Origin: an uncultured Cyclobacteriaceae bacterium | Lineage (GTDB): Bacteria; Bacteroidota; Bacteroidia; Cytophagales; Cyclobacteriaceae | Assembly (NCBI GenBank): GCA_943788235.1 | Contig: CALSPM010000003.1 | Span: 124,001-188,000, forward strand | Reading direction: 5' to 3' | DNA length: 64,000 nucleotides | Shown: piece by piece, positions 1-8,255 of the stretch | Layout of the letters: each line of letters opens with the position of its first letter | How positions within the stretch are numbered: the first letter of the stretch is position 1 | The notes under the pieces: model-generated | The model's database searches: none | Seen by the model: the letters and a program-made list of their open reading frames with translations, nothing else | Told to the model about the DNA's origin: nothing | Made by a program: the position numbers and the translations under genes

Positions 1-541
1 TTGATACTTATATGGAACAAGTCGTGACGCATCATATTTCGGGGTGATTGAAAGTGGCTCCAGAGCATACCTCTGATGAGACTTTAAAGGTGATGCGCAA
101 GCCTTCTTTCAAACATTTTCATAATTTCAAAAAGAAGAATGATGATCTCAATAAAAAGTATGGCTTGAATCAAGAATTGATTCCTTATTTTATTTCAAGT
201 ACTCCTAATTGTAAAGAGGGAGATATGGGATTTAGACTGGAGCAGGTGCAGGATTTCACGCCTACCCCAATGACGGTAGCTACTGTGATTTATTATTCAG
301 GCTATCACCCTTACACAATGAAGGAAATGTTCACTGCCAAAACGGAGAAGGACAAGAAAAGTCAACCTATATTCTTTTTTTGGCACAAAAAGGAATGCCG
401 AAAAAAATCAAAGAGAACGTAGTGAGCAAAGGCCGTGAAGATTTAGTTGAGCGCTTGCTTTTCAGTGATTCATCTCAAAACAAAAAATCGCTGGAAAATA
501 AGCACTCTAATTTTCATGGCAAGCGCATAAAAAAGTATTGA
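1..541 (+). pseudogene. ygiQ: Decayed 3' part of YgiQ-family radical SAM protein
   Basis: The C-terminal half of a YgiQ/UPF0313 radical-SAM protein is readable from the left edge; its cluster-binding N-terminus lies outside the window. Seen: family strings KVAPEHTSDETLKVMRKPS, EQVQDFTPTPMT, YYSGYHPYT and FTAKT. Lesions: a TGA at 45-47 directly before LKVAPEH; about a dozen residues missing between GDMG and FRLEQVQ (near position 230) compared with the family as I recall it; and a one-base loss near 393-395, after which the normal tail (GREDLVERLLF) continues in another frame to the stop at 539-541. Three independent lesions make a real pseudogene more likely than a single read error. It ends 3 bp before the convergent NIPSNAP gene. 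Confidence 0.8.
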
Positions 542-544
542 TCC

Positions 545-1294
545 TTAGGCTTTTTCTAAAAATATTTTTCTGATATTGGATATGGTGTTTTTATATTCTT
601 CCTTACTTGACATGATTTTCCAATCAGGGTGATAGATAAAGGTGTTCCAAGTTTCATTGCGATGCTCCAGATCACGGAAATTCAGCATATAAACCAAACT
701 AGGCTGATAAGGACCAACAATCATTTTAGAAAAAAATATAGGAGCAAGACCCACCTTGTTAAATAAGGTAATTTCTTCCTCATTAAACATCTTAATTTTT
801 CTACGTACCGCATCTTCATTTTGGCCTTCATAGATACGTAATTCAAAGAGACCGGCTTCCTTTATAGGATCGAGCATTTGTTTCAAGCCATCAAAGGCAC
901 GAAGCAACGAGGAGGAAATACGATTGTAGATTTTACCTGAAGCAGTATACTCACTCATTTTCTCAATGAAATCTGAGGTTTCTTGTAGTGCCAAGCATTG
1001 CCGAAAGACCTCAAAGTTGGGATAAGTGAATAAAGACCATAATTTCTTAGGTTCCGGATTACCTACTTCTTTGAAGATCAGGGGGTCATGACCCGTAAGG
1101 ATTTTTATAGCTGGATTTAAGGTCTCTTTTAAATACTTTAATAATGCCGACTCGGCACCTCCAAAAGTGAGTTCATAACTCTTGAGTTCATAAATTTCGT
1201 TGTCTAAATCTGCTGTTTTGACCATATTTTTCGCGGTTACTATCCCAAAGGTTGAACTCAATACAGAGGCGGCAATAAATTTTCTTCTTTTCAT
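545..1294 (-). CDS. NIPSNAP-domain protein with Tat-like signal
   Basis: A secreted protein of about 249 residues. The N-terminus MKRRKFIAASVLSSTFG has the RRxF pattern and hydrophobic run of a Tat signal, typical of this family in Bacteroidota. Two related dimeric alpha/beta-barrel halves follow, beginning IYELKSYELTFGG (about residue 33) and LFELRIYEGQNED (about residue 150); this doubled ferredoxin-like layout is characteristic of NIPSNAP proteins. The exact role is unknown; members are often found near oxidoreductases. I chose the ATG at 1294 rather than the in-frame TTG at 1303 because the Tat leader then starts cleanly. It is convergent with the ygiQ remnant. Confidence 0.82.
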   Translation of the reverse strand: MKRRKFIAASVLSSTFGIVTAKNMVKTADLDNEIYELKSYELTFGGAESALLKYLKETLNPAIKILTGHDPLIFKEVGNPEPKKLWSLFTYPNFEVFRQCLALQETSDFIEKMSEYTASGKIYNRISSSLLRAFDGLKQMLDPIKEAGLFELRIYEGQNEDAVRRKIKMFNEEEITLFNKVGLAPIFFSKMIVGPYQPSLVYMLNFRDLEHRNETWNTFIYHPDWKIMSSKEEYKNTISNIRKIFLEKA

Positions 1295-1439
1295 TAGACT
1301 CAATAATTTATTGTTTTAAAATAAGGAATTTCATGAATTCAATAGATCTTTTAAGGATTTATTCAATGTCATTTGAACTTAAAAATACCCAAATTTAATT
1401 TCAATGGTATTTGTAAATAGACTTCTTTTTTAGCCTTTC

Positions 1440-3068
1440 TCATTTCTCCCTTTTATTTACCAATTGGATCAAATCAATATTATTTCCAAGCAAGATATCT
1501 GTAGGATTGATTCTTCCTTTTTCTGGACCATTTTCTAGTTTTAGCACACCTCGGGGACAAACGGCGGAGCAAATGCCACAACCGACACAGCTTGATCTCA
1601 CAATATTTTCTCCTTTTTGTGCATAAGCTCTTACATCAATGCCTTGCTCGCAATAAGTAGAACAGTTTCCACAAGAAATGCATTGACCCCCATTAGTTGT
1701 AATTCTAAAACGTGATTTAAAACGCTGAACAATACCCATATATGCGGCCAATGGGCATCCAAATCGACACCAAATCCGATTCCCAAAAATAGGATAAAAC
1801 CCGGTACCAATAACACCCGCAAACCATGCCCCAATCAAGAAGCTATAGCTGTCTTTAATCCATTGAGAGTGAATTCCCAGAAAAGAGGGCATCCCTGTAA
1901 AATAACAATACAAGGTAACGAGGGTCATCACTAAAGAGAAGATCAATACTGAATGGATCAACCAACGTTCAAGCTTCCACGCCTGCAAGCTTTTATCAGA
2001 ATGTTGCCTGTACGGATCCCCTAAGGTTTCCGCCAAACCCCCACAACCACATACCCAACTACAATACCATCTTTTCCCAAAAAAGTACACCATGACTGGA
2101 ACAATAACCGATGTGAGCACAATTCCCCAAATCAAAATAAACAGTCCTATACTGCCACTATTTCTTAAATCGTCTAAATTCCAATCAAAGAAAAAATCGT
2201 AGTCTAAGGGAAAGGCATTTTTAAAATCATAACCTGGCATGTTTAAGCTGGTCATGATTTCTGGAATTAAAAAAGCAAAAACGATCTGAAAAAATAGCAC
2301 CGAAGTGGTGCGCATTACTTGGTATTTATTGTCTCTGTATTTGATGTACATGCGTAAAGCCATAACCACCATAATCATACAATACAGAAAGCCATATAGA
2401 AACCACTGACTGGCAAGACTCCCGTTTAAAAAGAGGCTAATGGGATCCACAATAAAGGTCCAGTTAACTACATAATCAGGCATAAAATACAGAAGTAGGT
2501 AAAAAGAAACCAAATAGATTAAGACGAGCCACGCGATCCAACCTCTATTGGTGCTGGCTTCTAAATAAATGCCATCATTTTTGATACCTGCTTTTCCAAG
2601 TAAAATCAGGTCGGGTAAAATAAACAACAAAGAACCTAAAATTCCGAGACCAAAAGTAAGCATCCACATCAAACCTGTATACGCTTTTACATAGCCTTTA
2701 CCTGCTATTTTAGCAAGATCAAAACTCAATGTGTGTGGCTTTCCATAAATTTTATATAGATATTGTTCGCCTTTTTTATCCCAGTTTTTCTCAGCGTCGT
2801 ATTGGGCAATGAGTGAGTCATAATGGGTATTGGCTACTTCATAAGCATGGCGCACGCGATCGGAGAATTCGAAAATAGTTAGTGGATTATCTGTAACAAT
2901 GGCTTTGGTAAGTTCCGTTTCGATTATCTCGTTTTGATAATCTTTTTCGATGATAAAGGCGTCTAATGCCGATGGGGATAAATGAAAAGAACCTGTAAAA
3001 ATAGTTCCTGTAAAAAGGGACAATCCTATAAGAAAAATAACCAATCCTATATTTTGTATGCGCTTCAT
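1440..3068 (-). CDS. Membrane 4Fe-4S protein of NapH/NosR/CcoG type
   Basis: A 542-residue polytopic inner-membrane iron-sulfur protein. After an N-terminal membrane anchor comes an extracytoplasmic region of about 100 residues, then several membrane segments. Two Cys motifs sit at membrane-loop positions, CSWVCGCGG and CRFGCPLAA, as in NapH/NosR proteins. A C-terminal ferredoxin domain has two classic cluster motifs, CISCGNCSTYC and CVGCGICSAVCP. It presumably passes electrons between a quinone or flavin donor and an exported acceptor. It starts 3 bp after the stop of the FAD oxidoreductase at 3072-4415, so the two are almost certainly co-transcribed and may form one electron-transfer unit. 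The terminal acceptor cannot be read from the sequence. Confidence 0.85.
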   Translation of the reverse strand: MKRIQNIGLVIFLIGLSLFTGTIFTGSFHLSPSALDAFIIEKDYQNEIIETELTKAIVTDNPLTIFEFSDRVRHAYEVANTHYDSLIAQYDAEKNWDKKGEQYLYKIYGKPHTLSFDLAKIAGKGYVKAYTGLMWMLTFGLGILGSLLFILPDLILLGKAGIKNDGIYLEASTNRGWIAWLVLIYLVSFYLLLYFMPDYVVNWTFIVDPISLFLNGSLASQWFLYGFLYCMIMVVMALRMYIKYRDNKYQVMRTTSVLFFQIVFAFLIPEIMTSLNMPGYDFKNAFPLDYDFFFDWNLDDLRNSGSIGLFILIWGIVLTSVIVPVMVYFFGKRWYCSWVCGCGGLAETLGDPYRQHSDKSLQAWKLERWLIHSVLIFSLVMTLVTLYCYFTGMPSFLGIHSQWIKDSYSFLIGAWFAGVIGTGFYPIFGNRIWCRFGCPLAAYMGIVQRFKSRFRITTNGGQCISCGNCSTYCEQGIDVRAYAQKGENIVRSSCVGCGICSAVCPRGVLKLENGPEKGRINPTDILLGNNIDLIQLVNKREK

Positions 3069-3071
3069 TTT

Positions 3072-4415
3072 TTATGCCTCACTAAAAATCCGTTTCCAGC
3101 TTTTCTTTTTTAATTGAATCGACGTATTATTTTCTCGGTTGAATTTGGATACAATTTCCGATGCGTATTTTTTATAAAATTCAGGATCAAAATTGGCATC
3201 GGAAATATGTGTCAAAACATAGGTTACCGATTTCTTTTTCGTAAGAACCTTATCAAAAAATGCATGACGCATGCGCATACCAAAGTTATTGATGCCAATA
3301 AACTCGTGGGTATTTTTATCATAATTTAGATGGATACACATTTTTCCATTTTTATGCTCCCAGTAAAAACGGGCCTCGTTTTCTTTGGGCTTCGCCCACA
3401 CCCAACCATAGGTTTGATATTCGATATCGAAAAATTTTGCAGAATTAAACCAATGTCCAGGATGATAGGCGGTTCTATGATTACAAATGGTTTGAGCTAA
3501 GGTTTCACCCATCATTCTTCCTGTATACCAAACGGCTTCAATGGCCTTTCGTTCTCCCATGGGCTCCTGTTGTTCTGCACAATCTCCAATAGCATAAATA
3601 TTAGAGATATTGGTTTCTAAAAACCGATTTACTTTTATGCCCCTACCTGTCACTATGTTGCTATCCTTAACAAAATCAATATTTGGCGAAACTCCCGCCG
3701 TTAAGCCCACGACATCACAAAATATTTCTTCTCCGGTCTCTTCAATGATTATGGAGATTACTTGTCCCGAGTCATTGGATTTTATTTCCCTTAATTGGGT
3801 GCTCAAACGCAAGTCGACATGGTGTTCTTTAATATGTCTGTTGATCATCTCAGATTCTTGATCGGGTAAAACGACATTCCAAAAACTTTTTTCGCGTACT
3901 AAAAATGTGACGGGAATATTTCGACTGCGAAGCATTTCAGCCAATTCAATACCAATCAATCCACCACCTACAATTACCGCGCGTTTACACACTTGATTAT
4001 TGGGTGCAAATTGCTCTAACTGTTCCAAATCTTGTTTGTGATAGAGGCCCATAACCCCTTTGGAATCTTGACCTGGCCATCCAAATTTATTAGTTTTTGA
4101 ACCACTGGCAATCACTAATTGGTCATAAGAGATTGAGGTATTGTCCTCAAAAATTATACAGTTATTGTCGGTATCAATTCGGTTGACAAAACCTTGTTTT
4201 AAATTAATTTTATTTTTTGACCAAAACCAATTTTCATAGGGCTGTGTATGTTTAAATTCCATATGTCCCATATAGACATACATCAAAGCAGTTCTCGAAA
4301 AAAAATAGGGTGCTTCTCCAGAAACAAGTGTAATCTGGTTTTTTGAATTCTTTCTGATGTGCCGGGCAGCAGTCACTCCAGAGATCCCATTTCCGATAAT
4401 TACAATGTGTTTCAT
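3072..4415 (-). CDS. NAD(P)/FAD-dependent oxidoreductase
   Basis: A pyridine-nucleotide disulfide-reductase-like flavoprotein of 447 residues. The N-terminal Rossmann fold HIVIIGNGISGVTAARHI binds FAD; a second dinucleotide-binding fold AVIVGGGLIGIELAEML (about residue 155) binds NAD(P)H; the ATG-type flavin motif reads YAIGDCAEQ (about 280). It resembles the NirB/rubredoxin-reductase subgroup and lacks the redox CxxxxC of thioredoxin or dihydrolipoamide reductases. The ATG at 4415 gives the canonical start just before the beta strand; a GTG at 4436 is also in frame. First gene of a two-gene operon with the membrane Fe-S protein, to which it probably feeds electrons (inference from linkage). 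Confidence 0.85.
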   Translation of the reverse strand: MKHIVIIGNGISGVTAARHIRKNSKNQITLVSGEAPYFFSRTALMYVYMGHMEFKHTQPYENWFWSKNKINLKQGFVNRIDTDNNCIIFEDNTSISYDQLVIASGSKTNKFGWPGQDSKGVMGLYHKQDLEQLEQFAPNNQVCKRAVIVGGGLIGIELAEMLRSRNIPVTFLVREKSFWNVVLPDQESEMINRHIKEHHVDLRLSTQLREIKSNDSGQVISIIIEETGEEIFCDVVGLTAGVSPNIDFVKDSNIVTGRGIKVNRFLETNISNIYAIGDCAEQQEPMGERKAIEAVWYTGRMMGETLAQTICNHRTAYHPGHWFNSAKFFDIEYQTYGWVWAKPKENEARFYWEHKNGKMCIHLNYDKNTHEFIGINNFGMRMRHAFFDKVLTKKKSVTYVLTHISDANFDPEFYKKYASEIVSKFNRENNTSIQLKKKSWKRIFSEA

Positions 4416-4688
4416 TCTTGAATTTTTTGAGAGCACTGAGATTTTAAAGTTAAGGACTTAAGCTGAATTATCCGGTAACGAATTCAGGCTAATAATATTT
4501 AAGGAGCTATATTTTATTTTTTTAATGTAATGGGTATGAGATAAAACCATGAATGACTTATTTAAGAGATCAATATTCGGAAAGTGTTCATATAGATTTT
4601 TTAAAATAAGACGTTTGGTGACCTTATCGTATGAAAAAATGAGAATTTGAGTACCTATTTTTCTAAGGGACCAGAATGTACTAGCATT

Positions 4689-5966
4689 GTGGCGGTGATA
4701 AATACACAGATTCAAAAGAAAACACTGTTCTCCCTTATACTAACCATCTTAGCTGGCGAATCCGTATTTTTTTTACCTTTTGTAATCCAACGTGTATTCA
4801 GGCCCACTTTTCTAGATGTATTCGAGTTGACCAATTATGAATTGGGTATTTGCTTTTCTGTTTATGGTTTGGTAGGATTGTGCTCTTATTTTTTCGGTGG
4901 GACGTTAGCGGATAAGTTTTCACCTCGGATATTGATGGCCTTAGCTTTGGTGTTTACGGCATTAGGAGGCGTTTGGATGGCTAACTATCCCACTTATACA
5001 GATCTCAAATGGCTGTATGGTTATTGGGGATTTACTTCTATATTTTTATTTTGGGGGGCCATGATCAAACAGACCAGACTTTGGGGTGGAGCCAAAAACC
5101 AAGGGATAGCCTTTGGTTTTTTAGATGGGGGTAGGGGACTGGTAGCTGCGGTATTGAGTTCTGTTGGTATATTGATTTTTACTCATTACATGGGAGATGC
5201 TACAGATTTAACTTTGTATGAGCGACGTGAGGCTTTTAAGGGTGTACTGATCTTCACTTCTGTGTTTGTTGCGGCCATTGGTATAATCGTTTTTTTCTTT
5301 TTAGATAAAAACGGGGAGCCTAATACTTCAACGGATGCGACGCAGGTTTTTGTTTGGCGTGATTTCATGAAGGTCATGAATATGCCTTCAGTTTGGTATT
5401 TGACCATGATTGTATTTTGTGCATACATGGGTTATAAAGTTACTGATATATTTTCTTTATATGCCAAGGAAGTTATGCTTTATGATGAAATTGCCGCTGC
5501 AGGAATAGGATCCATACTGCTGTACTTAAGACCGGTAGTGGGCGTGATTATTGGTTTATTGGCGGATCGCACCCGGGGTTCTTTCCTCATTTTATTGGCC
5601 TTCATAATGATGTTTATAGGGAGTATATTTTTTGCGTCAGGCATAATCAATCCCGGATTGAATGGTTTATTTTTTATAGGAATTGCTTTATCAGCTGTTG
5701 GGATATATGCTTTGCGAGCCCTTTATTTTTCTATTTTGAGAGAGGGACTTATACCGCTCACTTTAACGGGGACTGCAGTCGGAGTCATCAGTTTTATTGC
5801 CTATACGCCTGATATTTTCTCTGGACCGATTATTGGGTATTTATTGGATAGTGCTCCTGGAGTGGCTGGTTACAGCTCAGTTTTTTCTCTTTTGGCAGTT
5901 TTTTCTCTTTTAGGTCTAGTGGCTACCTGGGGGTTTAGAAAATCAGTATCATCCATCCATCAATGA
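4689..5966 (+). CDS. MFS transporter
   Basis: A major facilitator superfamily permease of about 425 residues with twelve predicted membrane helices in two bundles of six. The loop between helices 2 and 3 reads GGTLADKFSPR, a recognisable MFS motif A, and the equivalent second-half loop is GLLADRTRGS. The substrate is not evident. The start is uncertain: no ATG precedes the first helix, and GTG codons at 4689 and 4695 or a TTG at 4647 are possible. The last 18 bases overlap the 3' end of the convergent kinase-like gene, so no terminator fits between them. Confidence 0.8.
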   Translation: MAVINTQIQKKTLFSLILTILAGESVFFLPFVIQRVFRPTFLDVFELTNYELGICFSVYGLVGLCSYFFGGTLADKFSPRILMALALVFTALGGVWMANYPTYTDLKWLYGYWGFTSIFLFWGAMIKQTRLWGGAKNQGIAFGFLDGGRGLVAAVLSSVGILIFTHYMGDATDLTLYERREAFKGVLIFTSVFVAAIGIIVFFFLDKNGEPNTSTDATQVFVWRDFMKVMNMPSVWYLTMIVFCAYMGYKVTDIFSLYAKEVMLYDEIAAAGIGSILLYLRPVVGVIIGLLADRTRGSFLILLAFIMMFIGSIFFASGIINPGLNGLFFIGIALSAVGIYALRALYFSILREGLIPLTLTGTAVGVISFIAYTPDIFSGPIIGYLLDSAPGVAGYSSVFSLLAVFSLLGLVATWGFRKSVSSIHQ

Positions 5967-6941
5967 ATGTCTTCCTTCTTCCAGTAATTTTTCTCTTTGT
6001 TCAAGATTTAGGTGGAGGGGCAATTGAGCCAATCCAATGATCCTACGGATGAGTTCCATACCTTCAAACTGACGCACTAAAGAAAAGTCTATTCCTGATG
6101 CTGGATAATGCTTCCAAAAGTCGTTTAAATAGGAGATTGGTTGCTCTGCCATTCTGAGATGTGCTCTAAGTACTCCGAGATCATATTCTCTGGGGCCAAA
6201 AAAACAAAATTCAGGATCAATGATACGAAAACCAAAATCCGTTTTTAACCAACTTCCTGGATAGTAATCGCCATGGAGCAGTGAAGTACCCTCAGAAAGA
6301 TATCGTTTTCCCAATTGGATAGCTGCCTTTCTTAATGCGATATTCTGTCTCATTTTATGGGCTAGTTGTTGAAGGCCGGATTTTATTTTATTGAGGTCAA
6401 AGTCATTTTCTTCTGAATAAGGATAAACGAATAAATGCTCATGATTAAGCTGACGGAGGGCTAAATTTTTTGGAAATTTTGTACGCTGCGAGGCATTAAA
6501 TGACGTATGATGTAGACGGTACAAAAAAGAAAGTATCTCGACATAATCTTTTTGAGATAAATCAACCTTGTTTTGATAGAGGACTTGATAATTAGAAAAC
6601 CTACCTAAATCCTCTATGAATAAGAGCTTATTTACGCGGTCAAATCCGAGGAGTTTGGGAAGGTAAGGACTGCATGAAGAGGTATGAACTAATTCATAAA
6701 ATTGGTGTTCAACCTCAATGCGATCAATGGGAGCCGGTATTTGGGGATATTTGTTAACGTAAGCCCTTGACTGTTTGAGTATGATACTACCTTTTTGAGT
6801 GGTGATGCGAAGTACCACATTCATATTGCCTGCTCCCGGTATTTCTACATGCATAATTTGGTCTTCTTCAAGCATCCAACCATTTTTGATAAGTATGTGT
6901 TTGAGTTCATTTTGAGAGCTATTCAAGCTTATTTCTTTCAT
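5949..6941 (-). CDS. Phosphotransferase, methylthioribose-kinase-like
   Basis: A 330-residue protein of the aminoglycoside-phosphotransferase/MtnK kinase fold. The N-lobe (about 35-110) includes GSIILKQSRAYVNKYP with the expected ATP-binding lysine. The catalytic loop is HGDYYPGSWL (about 224) and the metal-binding segment is IIDPEFCFFGPREYDLG (about 242). The loop ends in GSW rather than the Asn of most APH enzymes, while the IDPEF-GPxxxDxG string closely recalls methylthioribose kinase, so a small sugar-like substrate is plausible. No other methionine-salvage gene is nearby, which weakens that assignment. Confidence 0.72.
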   Translation of the reverse strand: MKEISLNSSQNELKHILIKNGWMLEEDQIMHVEIPGAGNMNVVLRITTQKGSIILKQSRAYVNKYPQIPAPIDRIEVEHQFYELVHTSSCSPYLPKLLGFDRVNKLLFIEDLGRFSNYQVLYQNKVDLSQKDYVEILSFLYRLHHTSFNASQRTKFPKNLALRQLNHEHLFVYPYSEENDFDLNKIKSGLQQLAHKMRQNIALRKAAIQLGKRYLSEGTSLLHGDYYPGSWLKTDFGFRIIDPEFCFFGPREYDLGVLRAHLRMAEQPISYLNDFWKHYPASGIDFSLVRQFEGMELIRRIIGLAQLPLHLNLEQREKLLEEGRHSLMDG

Positions 6942-6978
6942 ATTTAGAAGGTCAATGAGAGTTCATTTATGGAAGAGA

Positions 6979-6986
6979 CAAAGGTA
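6979..6986 (-). promoter_or_regulatory. Putative Bacteroidota -7 element
   Basis: On the minus strand these bases read TACCTTTG, a perfect match to the TAnnTTTG -7 box, 38 bp upstream of the kinase-like start at 6941. The nearest TTG (-33 box) lies 27 bp further out, longer than usual, so only the -7 half is convincing. Confidence 0.35.
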
Positions 6987-7040
6987 CTTTTATTGATTTA
7001 TTGGTATTATATCCAAAGTGATTTTAGTGAATCATGAAAA

Positions 7041-8063
7041 TTATAGCTGCCATGGTTTGACTAGAATTTTTCCTGCAGACATATTTTCGGGAAAGGTATT
7101 TAGGCCTTCAATGACTTGTGTCAATGACATCCGGTCTCTTATTTGAATTTCATGCTCAGTGCATAAAAATTTTTGCACCTTATTAAAAGCTTGCAGTAGG
7201 GTGAACATTGATTGCTGATTGATCCATTGAGAAAGCCAAAAACCACTTATTTTTTTACCTTCAAAAATAAATCTTCCATGGGGAATCATCATTTCTTTCT
7301 CAGACAAAGCGCCATAGACCATCACTTCTCCATCCTTGGGCAAGGCGGCCAATAGTTGGGAGACGATGGCTCCTGAAAGGGCATCAAAAGCGATTTTCAC
7401 ATTTAGTTGTTTACATAAGTCACGCATTTCGGTATTAAAATTAGGAGACGAACTATCAAGTATAAATTGAGCACCATTTTGCTTAAGCAACTCAACTTGT
7501 TCGGATCGCCGCACAATATTGATACATTGAAGGCCATTTTGTCTACACATTTTATCCAATAGTTGGCCTAGAGCACTGGCCGCTGCCGTATTGGCGATGG
7601 CATGGCTCCGTTTTTTTTTGGCAATACTGATCATAGCGATCACGGATAAAGGATTGACCAATAACATCGATCCTTGCTCTAAACTTAAACTCTTTTTCAA
7701 GGGAATGGCGGTGGCGGCTTGGATTAGCGTGTATTCTGCCCACGTACCATTTCCAGCAGGAGGGGCAAAACAGGCCACTTTTTTACCTAATAATCTCCTA
7801 GAAAAAAAATCATTTCCAGTAGCCATTACGATGCCGCTACCTTCAAAGCCAGCCACTACGGGTAATTTTTTTGGAGAAGCGTACAGGCCTCTCAAAAAGG
7901 CCCAATCTGAAGGGTTGATAGGGGCACTATCAATTTTCACCAATAATTCTCCTTTGGCAGGTTTGGGGACTTCTATTGTTTCAATGGTGAGGCCTTCATC
8001 AAATTTTTTTAGGACCAAACCTTTCATAGAATTTGGAAAATGTGAGGTGAATATGTTTTTCAT
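7041..8063 (-). CDS. Zinc-independent MDR-family dehydrogenase (quinone-oxidoreductase-like)
   Basis: A 340-residue medium-chain dehydrogenase/reductase. The N-terminal GroES-like domain contains GELLVKIDSAPINPSDW and PVVAGFEGSGIV; a cofactor-binding domain follows (about 130-270), with the usual glycine-rich turn degraded to NTAAASALGQL. The catalytic-zinc ligands and structural-zinc cysteines of alcohol dehydrogenases are absent, so it belongs with the zinc-free quinone oxidoreductase/enoyl reductase branch. It probably uses NADPH on an activated carbonyl or enone; the substrate is unknown. It stands alone between divergent and co-oriented neighbours. Confidence 0.8.
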   Translation of the reverse strand: MKNIFTSHFPNSMKGLVLKKFDEGLTIETIEVPKPAKGELLVKIDSAPINPSDWAFLRGLYASPKKLPVVAGFEGSGIVMATGNDFFSRRLLGKKVACFAPPAGNGTWAEYTLIQAATAIPLKKSLSLEQGSMLLVNPLSVIAMISIAKKKRSHAIANTAAASALGQLLDKMCRQNGLQCINIVRRSEQVELLKQNGAQFILDSSSPNFNTEMRDLCKQLNVKIAFDALSGAIVSQLLAALPKDGEVMVYGALSEKEMMIPHGRFIFEGKKISGFWLSQWINQQSMFTLLQAFNKVQKFLCTEHEIQIRDRMSLTQVIEGLNTFPENMSAGKILVKPWQL

Positions 8064-8172
8064 AAGGTTACAAGAATAATGAAAATATAGATAGTATTTT
8101 GGGTGTGAGATAAATGGTACGTTATTTAGATTGCTTTTTAGTGGTTATGGTCAAATTAAATGAGACGATTGG

Positions 8173-8201
8173 TTGAAGCTGGGATTCGTGCCTTATTTTA
8201 G
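8173..8201 (+). promoter_or_regulatory. Candidate promoter of penicillin-acylase gene
   Basis: TTG at 8173-8175, an 18-bp spacer, then TATTTTAG at 8194-8201: one mismatch to the TTG-N17-23-TAnnTTTG consensus of Bacteroidota. It lies about 55 bp upstream of the ATG at 8256. No transcript evidence. Confidence 0.4.
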
Positions 8202-8255
8202 ACCGATCTTCACAACCCGTTTTTTTTATCAATTTTTTTATGAATAACTTCATTT

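Noticed and set aside
4458-4715. Minus-strand 85-codon frame whose end loosely recalls a LytTR domain
   Set aside because: It overlaps the MFS start region, has no start context or full domain, and the similarity is too weak to support a gene or remnant.
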